A DNA stretch of 19,632 nucleotides from an uncultured Oscillospiraceae bacterium (GTDB lineage Bacteria; Bacillota; Clostridia; Oscillospirales; Ruminococcaceae). Location of the stretch: positions 1-19,632 of the forward strand of contig CAJTMU010000013.1 of assembly GCA_910577365.1 (NCBI GenBank). The letters run 5' to 3'. Both the position numbers and the translations under genes were made by a program. Within the stretch, counting starts at the first letter, position 1; each line of letters opens with the position of its first letter. The notes below the pieces were generated by a model, which was given only the letters and a program-made list of their open reading frames with translations, was not told the origin of the DNA and searched no databases. Positions 1-6,694 of this stretch are shown here, piece after piece.

Positions 1-61
1 TATATCCCTTGAGCCACTGCACAAGCGTGCGTTTCCTGCGGACAGGGGAATCGCTTGTCAT
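1..61 (-). CDS. Probable sugar ABC transporter permease, N-terminal fragment (cut by window edge)
   Basis: An ATG at 61 reading leftwards opens a frame that runs off the window after 20 codons. It begins MTSDSPVRRKRTLVQWLKGY. An AAGGAAG ribosome binding site lies about 8 nt upstream. A short basic stretch (RRKR) before the first membrane helix is typical of the cytoplasmic N-terminus of CUT1 (MalF/UgpA-like) permeases. The position directly downstream of a sugar-binding lipoprotein gene on the same strand supports that identity. No membrane segment is visible in the fragment, so the assignment rests mainly on context. Confidence 0.55.
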   Translation of the reverse strand, partial: MTSDSPVRRKRTLVQWLKGY

Positions 62-328
62 AAAGTATTCTTCCTTTCTATAAGAACATTCGGTATCCGA
101 TGACATATACGGACATATCCCGTCCATCGTCGGATACCGAAAAGTCTTTTTGAATTATTTTTCCCCGCCGAACGAAGTCCCGCGTATGCGGCGGACACAG
201 CCGCTGTAAGCGATACGCTTTTCCGCTGAAAAATATTCTTATTGGACGATCGGGGCTTCGTCAATATCCTCATTCGGCTCAAGCACGGAAAACGCGCCTG
301 AGCCGACGGGAGAAAAAATCAAACGGAA
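62..328 (-). promoter_or_regulatory. Structured spacer between binding-protein and permease genes
   Basis: This 267-nt spacer lies between the binding-protein stop and the permease start. In the transcribed (minus) direction it holds three inverted repeats: 275-283 with 297-305 (CGGCTCAGG type), a composite stem around 183-220 with outer GCGTAT/ATACGC and inner GCGGC/GCCGC arms, and 91-103 with 127-139 (12 of 13 positions pair). None is followed by a clear U tract, so they look more like mRNA-stabilising or attenuating structures than full terminators. Binding-protein genes often have such hairpins after them, which raises binding-protein level relative to the permeases. That role is inferred. 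Confidence 0.5.
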
Positions 329-1723
329 TTAACCGTTATAAGCTGCAAAATCAGCATTGCTGTCTCTGGTGCTGTTCCACTTTGCATTTGCGTTGTCAAG
401 GATAGACTTAAATTCGTCAGCACTCTTGCCCGCAAACGCCGCCTCAGCAATCTGAATTTTGAAGTTAGCCGCGTCGCCCTGCCATGTACCTACCTCAGAC
501 TCGTTGTTGATAGCGTCCCATACGCCTACCAGACCCTCGGGAGCGGGTTCGGTCAGGAACAGCTCGCAGTTTTCAAAATCGGACAGGTATTCGGGAAGAG
601 GAGAACCCTTCAGCGCACCGATGGAGCCTTCTTTTGCCGCAAAACCGGAGTCCTCAACGAACCATGTGATGTACTTCTTGCCAAGTGCCTTGATGTCATC
701 AGGACGGTTCTTGTTGATCCCCATGCAGTAGTCGGAGCTGGACTCGGCATATTGCTTGCCGTTTATGTTGAACGGAGCGGGCATATAACCAATATCATCA
801 GCATTGCTTCCCGCTTCCTGGAACTGAGATACAGCCCATGCGCCCATTACCATTGTAGCGATCTTGCCTTCATTGATTGCAGCCTTGCAGCCTTCCCAAT
901 CACTTGTCATGGGGTCTTCCTCATGAAGGGTAGGATCGGAGAATACGTCGAACATCAGCTTATATACCTCATAATAAGCGTCGCCCTCTACAAAAAGATC
1001 GCGCTTTGAGGTCAGAATGTCGGTTTCATAAGTACGGCTTCCCGAAGCGGAGTTGACAAGAGAAGCCCACTGCACAAGCGTCCAGCTCGCGTCCGCAAAG
1101 TTAGTGTAGTAAGGGATAGCGTCGGTATTGTCGCGGATAAGCTTCAGGTCATTCAAAAACTCTTCGGGTGTGGTGGGAAGAGTTTCAACTCCCGCTTCCT
1201 TCCATATACGCTTATTGTAGCATATTCCGCCAGCGATGGAACCAAGGTGAGCGATTCCATATACGGTTCCGTCGTACATCTTCTTGTCAGCCCAGTTATA
1301 CTTCGCGTCAATCTCTTCATATGTTCCGAGCGGCTCAAAGAAGTTAGAAAGATCCTTCAGCTTTACGGTATCGGGAATCATCAGAACATCGCCGTATTCG
1401 GTTGTGTTCATCATGGTAGGAACATCGGTGGAATAATCAGTAAAGCCCTGATACTCTACCTTGCAGTTGTTGGCTTCCTCAAAAGCCTTTGTCATTTCCT
1501 CAAGAGAACCATCTTCGATTCTATCGGTACGGTGTGTCAGAACCTTAAGGGTAAGAGTTTCCCCGTTGTTTTCCGCAACAGAAGACTGATCTCCTGAATT
1601 GTTATCCGCGGAATTCACCGGTGTGCTGCTGTCATTGCTGTTATCGGTATTATTTGAACAGCCGCCGACTGTGAGCACTGTAGCTGCGGCAAGTATCGCC
1701 GCAAGAATTTTTTTTGCTTTCAT
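329..1723 (-). CDS. Sugar ABC transporter substrate-binding lipoprotein (family 1 extracellular solute-binding protein)
   Basis: A 464-residue protein. It has a lipoprotein signal: a basic start (MKAKK), a hydrophobic Ala/Leu/Val core and a lipobox ending VGGC, with the lipid-bearing Cys at about residue 22. A Ser/Asn/Asp-rich linker follows to about residue 55. The remainder has the pattern of a CUT1 carbohydrate-binding protein, including a GSIAGGICYNKRIWKEAG segment near the hinge and an aromatic-rich ligand region (YYTNFADASWTLVQW). The start is fixed by CAGGAGG 10 nt upstream. It acts outside the membrane and hands sugar to the permease begun at 61. The sugar cannot be read from sequence. 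A clear sigma-A promoter lies at 1802-1830, giving a leader of about 70 nt. Confidence 0.9.
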   Translation of the reverse strand: MKAKKILAAILAAATVLTVGGCSNNTDNSNDSSTPVNSADNNSGDQSSVAENNGETLTLKVLTHRTDRIEDGSLEEMTKAFEEANNCKVEYQGFTDYSTDVPTMMNTTEYGDVLMIPDTVKLKDLSNFFEPLGTYEEIDAKYNWADKKMYDGTVYGIAHLGSIAGGICYNKRIWKEAGVETLPTTPEEFLNDLKLIRDNTDAIPYYTNFADASWTLVQWASLVNSASGSRTYETDILTSKRDLFVEGDAYYEVYKLMFDVFSDPTLHEEDPMTSDWEGCKAAINEGKIATMVMGAWAVSQFQEAGSNADDIGYMPAPFNINGKQYAESSSDYCMGINKNRPDDIKALGKKYITWFVEDSGFAAKEGSIGALKGSPLPEYLSDFENCELFLTEPAPEGLVGVWDAINNESEVGTWQGDAANFKIQIAEAAFAGKSADEFKSILDNANAKWNSTRDSNADFAAYNG

Positions 1724-1801
1724 AAGCTTTCCTCCTGAATAAGTTAATTAAGTAAAGTGCCGCTTTTCACATCAAACTAACTCGCGGCTTTACGTAAGTT
1801 A

Positions 1802-1830
1802 ATATTATCATATTTTTAACCCTATGTCAA
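1802..1830 (-). promoter_or_regulatory. Sigma-A promoter of the binding-protein operon
   Basis: Read on the minus strand, TTGACA (1825-1830), a 17-bp spacer and TATAAT-like TAATAT (1802-1807). Transcription would begin near 1795. The 8-bp palindrome TTACGTAA at 1790-1797 sits on the predicted start site and is a possible operator. Confidence 0.75.
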
Positions 1831-1837
1831 TAAGATT

Positions 1838-2081
1838 TTTCCTTTTTAAGGGAGATTTTTTTATTTATTTTTTGTAAACACTGCACAAAACTGACTGTAT
1901 TTGTAGAAAAAATAGAGGCATTATTTAAACTCATGCACTTAAACAATAATTTTTTCTTTATTTAGCTTAAGTAAACAAAAAGCGCCAATTAGCTTATTAG
2001 GCATAAATTAAGGCAATATTATATAAGAAATGCAGATTATTATACTTAAAAATTAATTAAAATATTATGGAGTGATTCTCG
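1838..2081. other. AT-rich intergenic stretch downstream of the MATE gene
   Basis: About 245 bp of very AT-rich sequence lies between the end of the MATE gene and the binding-protein promoter. I see no ORF with a ribosome binding site, no strong hairpin and no recognisable terminator in it. Confidence 0.5.
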
Positions 2082-3449
2082 TTATTTTTCGGCTGATAGC
2101 GGAGGCTTCTTCACTTCCCCCAGCAATATTTTTTTGTTTAATATGTAATAAACTATCCCTATAAAATCGGCAAGCAGCCAGCCGATAGGTATCGACCACC
2201 AAATCCCAATAACACCGATTTCGGGAACAGAGGAAAGCAGATATGACAGCAGAACACGCGTTCCGAGAGAAAACGCCGTAAGCACTACTGACATACGGGG
2301 TCTGCCCAACGCTCTGTAAAATCCGTACATTAAAAAAAGAAACCCAATCCCAAAATAAAATGCGCCCTCTATACGCAGATAGCGTACACCCTCGGCAATT
2401 ATTACCGTTTCCTCCGCCTGAACAAACATAAGCATCAACGGATGTGCAAACGCCCATACGGCGGCAGATATTACAACACAGAAAATCATTGATACGGCAG
2501 CCGCGCCATTCAATCCTTTACGAATACGCTCAGGCTTTCCGGCACCGTAATTCTGGGCAATAAAAGTGGAAAACGCGTTTCCGAAATCCTGCACCGGCAT
2601 ATAAGCGAACGCGTCAATCTTGACAGCAGCGGCAAACGCCGTCATTACTGCGGGACCGAAGCTGTTGACAACACCCTGCACCAAAAGTATCCCCAAATTC
2701 ATAACGGACTGCTGTATGCACGTAAGTACGGAAAAACCTGCGATTTGCCTCATACAACTTCCGCTGATTTGAATCTCCTCTTTTTTGAATTTAAGATACG
2801 GAACGAATTTCAAAGAATATACGGCTATTCCGATACCGGAAATATACTGCGATATAACGGTAGCCTCCGCCGCACCTGCCGCGCCCCTTTTCAAAACCAG
2901 AACAAACAGGAAATCCAATCCGATATTCAGCAATGCCGAAACTGCGAGAAACACAAGCGGAACAACAGAATTTCCGATCGACCTCAGCAGCGAAGCAAAG
3001 TAATTATACAGAAACACAGCGAAAATCCCCCAGAAAATCACAAAAAGATAATCGCGCATATATTGCCAAACCTCGGACGGTATGTTCATAAATATCTTTA
3101 CCTTTTCCAAAAGAATAAACGCCGCTGCATTAAGAATAATCGTCAGCAATAAAATCAGCAAAAAAGACGCACATATCCCGTCTTTCAATCCTTTTTCATC
3201 TTTTTCTCCGAAGCGAATGGAAAAAAATGCTCCACTGCCCATGCACAACCCCAGCAGGATTGAAGTCAGAAACGTCATAAGCGTAAACGATGACCCCACC
3301 GCTGCCAAAGCATCGGAACCAAGAAACTTTCCCACAATCAGCGTGTCAGCAATATTATAGCATTGCTGCAAAAGATTTCCAAGCACCATCGGCGCAGCAA
3401 AAAGCAGCATGGGTTTCATAATAGTTCCGTGCGTCATATCCGTCTGCAT
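2082..3449 (-). CDS. MATE family efflux transporter
   Basis: A 455-residue integral membrane protein of normal MATE length, with about 12 hydrophobic segments. The N-terminus has the family pattern: MTHGTIMKPMLLFAAPMVLGNLLQQCYNIADTLIVGKFLG contains the P-x-x-x-x-N-x-x-Q-x-x-Y-N-x-x-D-x-x-x-V-G signature of the NorM/DinF group. The second half repeats it in part (SVLTCIQQSVMNLGILLVQGVVNSFG). Members export drugs or metabolites in exchange for Na+ or H+. The substrate here is unknown. AGAGGA about 8 nt upstream supports the start. The gene stands alone, between the sugar-binding protein and the two-component block. Confidence 0.92.
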   Translation of the reverse strand: MQTDMTHGTIMKPMLLFAAPMVLGNLLQQCYNIADTLIVGKFLGSDALAAVGSSFTLMTFLTSILLGLCMGSGAFFSIRFGEKDEKGLKDGICASFLLILLLTIILNAAAFILLEKVKIFMNIPSEVWQYMRDYLFVIFWGIFAVFLYNYFASLLRSIGNSVVPLVFLAVSALLNIGLDFLFVLVLKRGAAGAAEATVISQYISGIGIAVYSLKFVPYLKFKKEEIQISGSCMRQIAGFSVLTCIQQSVMNLGILLVQGVVNSFGPAVMTAFAAAVKIDAFAYMPVQDFGNAFSTFIAQNYGAGKPERIRKGLNGAAAVSMIFCVVISAAVWAFAHPLMLMFVQAEETVIIAEGVRYLRIEGAFYFGIGFLFLMYGFYRALGRPRMSVVLTAFSLGTRVLLSYLLSSVPEIGVIGIWWSIPIGWLLADFIGIVYYILNKKILLGEVKKPPLSAEK

Positions 3450-3482
3450 AAATCTAAAATCCTCTCACAAATATATCGTATA

Positions 3483-3539
3483 AAAGGTCATGCAAATTAT
3501 ATTATTACAACTACAAAAAGAGAAGTTTGATTGACCTTT
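3483..3539. repeat. Inverted repeat AAAGGTCA/TGACCTTT upstream of the MATE gene
   Basis: AAAGGTCA at 3483-3490 and TGACCTTT at 3532-3539 form a perfect 8-bp inverted repeat. It brackets a TATAAT (minus strand) that could be the MATE gene -10 box. A further TTGACCTT lies at 3626-3633 in the same orientation as the right arm. This could be an operator. No matching -35 box is obvious. Confidence 0.35.
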
Positions 3540-3648
3540 ACCAAAACTGACAGCGTGTTAATTCCTTTGCAGCTTAAAGTTATCTGTTTTTTGATATCAG
3601 CTGCTTCTGACATTTTCGTTGTAAATTGACCTTATTCACCGTAAAACC

Positions 3649-3677
3649 AATAAAAGACCGCAATTGATCTGAATTGC
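3649..3677 (-). terminator. Possible terminator after the histidine kinase gene
   Basis: On the minus strand, just after the kinase stop codon, GCAATT and AATTGC form a 6-bp stem with a 6-nt loop, followed by a GGTCTTTTATT tract. The stem is short, so this is a weak intrinsic terminator. Confidence 0.4.
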
Positions 3678-3683
3678 TGCCTA

Positions 3684-4421
3684 TTAATTGGTAAGGGGAA
3701 CCATCAACTCGGTCGCGAATACGCCCTCCTCGTTCTGACGGTTGACATAGCCGCCGTATTTTTTAACCACCCGATCGATTCTGAACAAACCGTAGCCGTG
3801 TTTACGGTTATTATCCTTAGTAGAGAGATAAGCGCCCCTCTCCTTGCGAACCGCTCCCGCTGAGTTCTGAACGGAAAGATAAAACTGCCCTTTAAGCCTG
3901 CCGATATAGACGCGCATAAAACGTTTCTCCTTGGGCAGAGCCGTGCAGGCTTCCACCGCGTTGTCCAGCATATTTCCCAGCAGCGAGCACAGCTCCACAT
4001 CACTTATGGGAAGCCCCGCGGGAACGTTCGCCTTGACATTCAGCCGAATGTTCAGCTTTTCCGCTATGTTCAGCTTGCTGTTAAGTATAGCGTCCGCCAT
4101 CACGTTACCCGTCTTTATCACCGTATCCACCGTGTCAAGGTCGTCCGCAAGCTCGTCAAGATATTCGCCAAGCTCCCTGTAATTACCCGATGACAGCTGT
4201 ATTTTCATATTCTGAATATGATTGCGGTAGTCGTGCCGCCAGCCGCGCACCTGACGGTACATATTCTGTATCTCGCGGACCTGTTTTTCTATAAGCTCGC
4301 TCTGAAAGCGCTCTATGCGCCTGTCCACCATATTGTATACCGCGTGCCGCACAGCGAAAAAAGCAATTACAGCCGCAGCGGAAAGCACAAATATCAGAGA
4401 AATTATAATAAATATTTTCAT
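3684..4421 (-). CDS. GHKL-type sensor histidine kinase with a single N-terminal membrane helix
   Basis: A 245-residue protein. One hydrophobic helix spans residues 3-24, followed by a coiled-coil-like linker (30-60). A Spo0B-like H-box, WRHDYRNHIQ, has the probable phospho-acceptor His63. The HATPase domain shows an N-box (NMLDNAVEAC, 150-159) and a G-box (HGYGLFRIDRVVKKYGG, 208-224). It belongs to the AgrC/HPK10-like group that pairs with LytTR regulators, but lacks the usual 5-7 helix sensor. It would need another protein or an unusual signal for sensing. An upstream in-frame Met would add 50 residues, but that stretch is the preceding gene read in another frame. ATG 4421 has GGGAGAAAAA before it and overlaps the upstream stop as ATGA. 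Confidence 0.88.
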   Translation of the reverse strand: MKIFIIISLIFVLSAAAVIAFFAVRHAVYNMVDRRIERFQSELIEKQVREIQNMYRQVRGWRHDYRNHIQNMKIQLSSGNYRELGEYLDELADDLDTVDTVIKTGNVMADAILNSKLNIAEKLNIRLNVKANVPAGLPISDVELCSLLGNMLDNAVEACTALPKEKRFMRVYIGRLKGQFYLSVQNSAGAVRKERGAYLSTKDNNRKHGYGLFRIDRVVKKYGGYVNRQNEEGVFATELMVPLTN

Positions 4422-4873
4422 TTTTCTCCCGCCTCGTAATTTATTTCCCAAAATAGTTTTTCCGCGACAACATATGTGCTGCCGCGGCTTGACAGCAAGC
4501 TGTCCTCGGCATATAAAGACGGATCGAAGCTTTCGCTGTCCGACCAGACAATTAGTCTGTCGTCGCGGCATCTGCCAAGCAGACCGCTGTGAAAGGCGAG
4601 ATAAGCACCGAAAATATCGCAGAAATAATTATCCCGCCAGCCGATTACGCTGAATTTTCTTACCCCTTTGAAAAGCAATTTAATTGGACGGCACAATTGA
4701 CTGTGCAGCACCAACTCAAGCGTATGCTCAAGAGGCTCTCCGTTTCCCATGCCGTTGCTTTCGTCCACGAACGCCCCGCTCGAATAGCCCGCAGAAACTA
4801 TACAACTGTCGTGAAAACCCGCGCAGAGCCGCATCAGCTCTTGAATATCACGTTCTTCCGTTATCTCGCGCAT
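4418..4873 (-). CDS. Conserved-looking protein of unknown function between response regulator and kinase genes
   Basis: About 151 residues, soluble, with no signal peptide or membrane helix. I do not recognise a named family. Visible features are FHDSCIVSAGYSSGAFVD near the N-terminus, GVRKFSVIGWRDNYFCDI in the middle and STYVVAEKLFWEINYE at the C-terminus. The alternating hydrophobic pattern suggests a beta-rich fold, loosely like small immunity-type proteins whose N-termini carry an FHD motif. ATG 4873 has AGGGG 7 nt upstream and is preferred. A GTG at 4888, overlapping the response-regulator stop, is possible but has no ribosome binding site. Its stop overlaps the kinase start by 4 nt, so translation is probably coupled and it likely serves the same signalling unit. 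Confidence 0.75.
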   Translation of the reverse strand: MREITEERDIQELMRLCAGFHDSCIVSAGYSSGAFVDESNGMGNGEPLEHTLELVLHSQLCRPIKLLFKGVRKFSVIGWRDNYFCDIFGAYLAFHSGLLGRCRDDRLIVWSDSESFDPSLYAEDSLLSSRGSTYVVAEKLFWEINYEAGEK

Positions 4874-4884
4874 ATATTCGCCCC

Positions 4885-5589
4885 TCACCCCGTATAAAAC
4901 CCGATAAATTTTTTGTTGATATCCCCATAAAGACGCCGAGAAACAGGAATGCTTTCTCCCCCGTCAAGGCGCAGCCCCTCTCTCCCGATACTGCGCACAT
5001 ATCGCAGATTGACGATATAGGAGCGGTGGCAAAATACGAAATCTCCCGTCAGCGTTTTCATCATGCCGTTTATACCGATATCGCACATAAGCGTCTGCGC
5101 GTCCGACATTACGACGCGGGTCTTCTTACCCATTGCTTCGCAGTATACCACCGCCTCGGGCGCGATGCGTACAGAACTTCCGCCGCAGCGCAGAAGGATT
5201 TCCTTTTTTGGCTCGCGGCGTTTTACATACCTGTCCAGCACGGAAAACAGCTTTTCGCGGTCTACGGGCTTAAGAAGATAGTGCAGTGCCTCCACCTCGT
5301 AGCCCTCGCTCATATATTCGGAATACCCCGTCACAAAAACTATCGGCAGCATATCGCCGTTTTCGCGCAGCTTTTTTGCGAGAGCCATTCCGTTAAGTTC
5401 ACGCATTTCAATATCGAGCAGGAGCAGTCCGCAGGGATTTTCGGGATAGGAAAACAGAAAGCTCTCCGCGCTGACATACTCGTCGATGACCAGCGCAAAG
5501 GGCTTGTCCTCTGCCCACTCCCCGAGAAGCCGCCGCAGTACGGCTATCTGCTCCTCGTTATCGTCGCAAATGGCTATTGTGAGCGGCAT
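4885..5589 (-). CDS. LytTR-family response regulator
   Basis: A 234-residue protein. The receiver domain (residues 1-120) has the acidic pair D9/D10, the phospho-acceptor D59 in LLLLDIEM, a Thr in FVTGYS and K107 in LLKPVD. The LytTR DNA-binding domain (130-234) shows the family pattern from ILLRCGGSSVRIAPEAVVYCEA through FCHRSYIVNLRYVRSI to IPVSRRLYGDINKKFIGF. Such regulators bind direct repeats upstream of target promoters when phosphorylated. The partner kinase is two genes downstream. A GAAAGGAGAG ribosome binding site lies about 11 nt upstream. It starts 42 nt after the HxlR gene, so the two may share a transcript. Confidence 0.93.
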   Translation of the reverse strand: MPLTIAICDDNEEQIAVLRRLLGEWAEDKPFALVIDEYVSAESFLFSYPENPCGLLLLDIEMRELNGMALAKKLRENGDMLPIVFVTGYSEYMSEGYEVEALHYLLKPVDREKLFSVLDRYVKRREPKKEILLRCGGSSVRIAPEAVVYCEAMGKKTRVVMSDAQTLMCDIGINGMMKTLTGDFVFCHRSYIVNLRYVRSIGREGLRLDGGESIPVSRRLYGDINKKFIGFYTG

Positions 5590-5631
5590 AGCAGCTTATA
5601 CTCTCCTTTCGGCGCATAAAAAAACGGTTTG

Positions 5632-5979
5632 TTAAGTCTTATCTCCCAGATTTTCTTCGCTCCATTTTCTCATGCTTTGCAGTATAGGCATAAAGCCCTT
5701 TCCTTTTTCGGTAAGGGTATACTCGACCCGCGGCGGCACCTCAGGGTAGACCTCACGGTGAATAAGACCGTCGTTTTCTAACTCTCTCAACTGCTTGGCA
5801 AGGGTGGACTGAGTTATACCGTCGAGACGGCGCTGAAGCTCGTTGAAGCGCTGCATTTCATATGACGATATATACCATAAAATGAGTATCTTCCATTTGC
5901 CGCTTATCACGGACTGCAGGCGGCTCATCGATTCGCACCGCGCAAACTGCTTTTTGTCAGTGTGCTTGTTTTCGGACAT
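5632..5979 (-). CDS. HxlR-family winged-helix transcriptional regulator
   Basis: A 115-residue protein matching the HxlR pattern: a Cys near the N-terminus (FARCESM), SGKWKILILWYIS as the first helix, RFNELQRRLDGITQSTLAKQLRELENDGLI as the DNA-reading helices, and a wing with PPRVEYTLTEKGK. Many members sense electrophiles or redox state and control a neighbouring small enzyme or exporter. AAGGAAG upstream supports the start. It follows the DUF1905 gene by 62 nt, a gap containing ACATT-AAA-AATGT (6001-6013 on the opposite strand), which could be an autoregulatory operator. Confidence 0.9.
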   Translation of the reverse strand: MSENKHTDKKQFARCESMSRLQSVISGKWKILILWYISSYEMQRFNELQRRLDGITQSTLAKQLRELENDGLIHREVYPEVPPRVEYTLTEKGKGFMPILQSMRKWSEENLGDKT

Positions 5980-5989
5980 TTTAAATCTT

Positions 5990-6030
5990 CCTTATAAAAT
6001 ACATTTTTAATGTCTTTTCGTAAATTTCAC
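5990..6030 (-). promoter_or_regulatory. Possible promoter/operator of the HxlR gene
   Basis: Between the DUF1905 and HxlR genes, the minus strand reads TTTACG, 17 bp, TATTTT. A 5-bp inverted repeat ACATT/AATGT (6001-6013) falls in the spacer next to the -10 box. The boxes are weak, so the HxlR gene may simply be read from the DUF1905 promoter. Confidence 0.35.
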
Positions 6031-6041
6031 ATCATTTATCT

Positions 6042-6326
6042 CTATATTTCACAAACGGTAACATCAACCTCATCACCGTCAGTTTTACAAAGCTGTTCGC
6101 GGATTGATTTCAGCATTCCGATTATATAGCAGATACTGCCGTCGGGATTTTTTAATCCCATGTTTACAATGCTCCCGTCGTACGGCACGCCGTCAAATGT
6201 AACATGGACCTTTACTCTGCCCTTGCCGAATTCTTTTCTGATATCATATGGAAATTCAATATATGCTCCTCCCTTTTGCGGAACGGTGCGGAATACTGCC
6301 TTAAATCTGTATAGTTTATCGGACAT
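6042..6326 (-). CDS. DUF1905 domain protein
   Basis: A 94-residue protein matching DUF1905 along its whole length: YRFKAVFRTVPQKGGAYIEFPYDIRKEFGKGRVKVHVTFDGVPYDGSI, then an MLKSIREQLCKTDGDEVDVTV end. The fold is a small beta-barrel and the biochemical role is unknown. Larger relatives carry an extra C-terminal YdeI/OmpD-associated module, which is absent here. It has its own strong promoter at 6361-6389 and heads the run leading into the HxlR and two-component genes. Confidence 0.85.
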   Translation of the reverse strand: MSDKLYRFKAVFRTVPQKGGAYIEFPYDIRKEFGKGRVKVHVTFDGVPYDGSIVNMGLKNPDGSICYIIGMLKSIREQLCKTDGDEVDVTVCEI

Positions 6327-6360
6327 TATTTTTTACTCCCTTACGTTTTGATTTGATATT

Positions 6361-6389
6361 ATTATAGCGCGTTTAATTCCGTTTGTCAA
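6361..6389 (-). promoter_or_regulatory. Sigma-A promoter of the DUF1905 gene
   Basis: On the minus strand, consensus TTGACA (6384-6389), a 17-bp spacer and consensus TATAAT (6361-6366). Confidence 0.85.
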
Positions 6390-6434
6390 ATCATAAATAT
6401 CTTTTATAATAGTATGTGTTAAAAATAATCCTAC

Positions 6435-6463
6435 TTTACATATAGGAATTTGTGTGATATAAT
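6435..6463 (+). promoter_or_regulatory. Sigma-A promoter of the radical SAM gene
   Basis: TTTACA (6435-6440), a 17-bp spacer and TATAAT (6458-6463). Transcription would begin near 6470, leaving a leader of about 225 nt. That is unusually long and contains the structured element at 6551-6655. Confidence 0.8.
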
Positions 6464-6504
6464 TGGGACTGTCAGGCGCATGACAAAACAACACATTGTT
6501 TAAA

Positions 6505-6525
6505 GCAGCGCACAAATTGCGCTGC
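6505..6525 (+). promoter_or_regulatory. Perfect hairpin early in the radical SAM leader
   Basis: GCAGCGCA (6505-6512) and TGCGCTGC (6518-6525) form an 8-bp GC-rich stem with a 5-nt loop. The following sequence is not U-rich, so it is not a complete intrinsic terminator. It may be the first domain of a longer leader RNA. Confidence 0.5.
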
Positions 6526-6550
6526 CAAGGGCACTTAAATCATACATCAC

Positions 6551-6655
6551 CCGTCCGCCCACGCAGGAATTTTTCGCAAGCCGATTTAAAAGCGTAGTCC
6601 GATAAGCGGGCGGCGCTTTTAAAGCGAGGCTAACGTAACCCGCCAAAGGCGGTTG
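6551..6655 (+). ncRNA. Candidate structured RNA element, copy A (leader of the radical SAM gene)
   Basis: A conserved block at 6551-6583 (ending CGCAAGCCG) is followed by a 10-bp stem TTTAAAAGCG/CGCTTTTAAA (6585-6594 with 6614-6623). Its loop holds CGATAAGCGG. Then come a linker GCGAGGCTAACG and a second stem with an AAA loop (AACC-C-GCC with GGCGGTT, 6637-6654). The same layout occurs at 14031-14136 with different but still complementary stems. It ends 39 nt before the start codon. It matches no riboswitch class I know. Alternatives are a small dispersed repeat or a stand-alone RNA. Confidence 0.5.
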
Positions 6656-6694
6656 AAGTGGTGCGATAAATTCAAATTAAAATCAGGAGGAAAT

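Noticed and set aside
4422..4571. A 50-codon upstream extension of the histidine kinase
   Set aside because: The stretch is the neighbouring gene in another frame. The ATG at 4421 has a ribosome binding site and starts the membrane helix directly.
4684..5619. A 311-codon open frame on the plus strand over the response-regulator gene
   Set aside because: It is antisense to a clear LytTR regulator, has no ribosome binding site, and its translation has no domain pattern. It is a shadow of GC-biased codon use.
6551..6655. Known riboswitch classes (TPP, SAM, cobalamin, c-di-GMP, THF, ZTP, guanidine, glycine)
   Set aside because: A few short strings resemble parts of c-di-GMP or ZTP motifs, but the required core sequences and order are not present.
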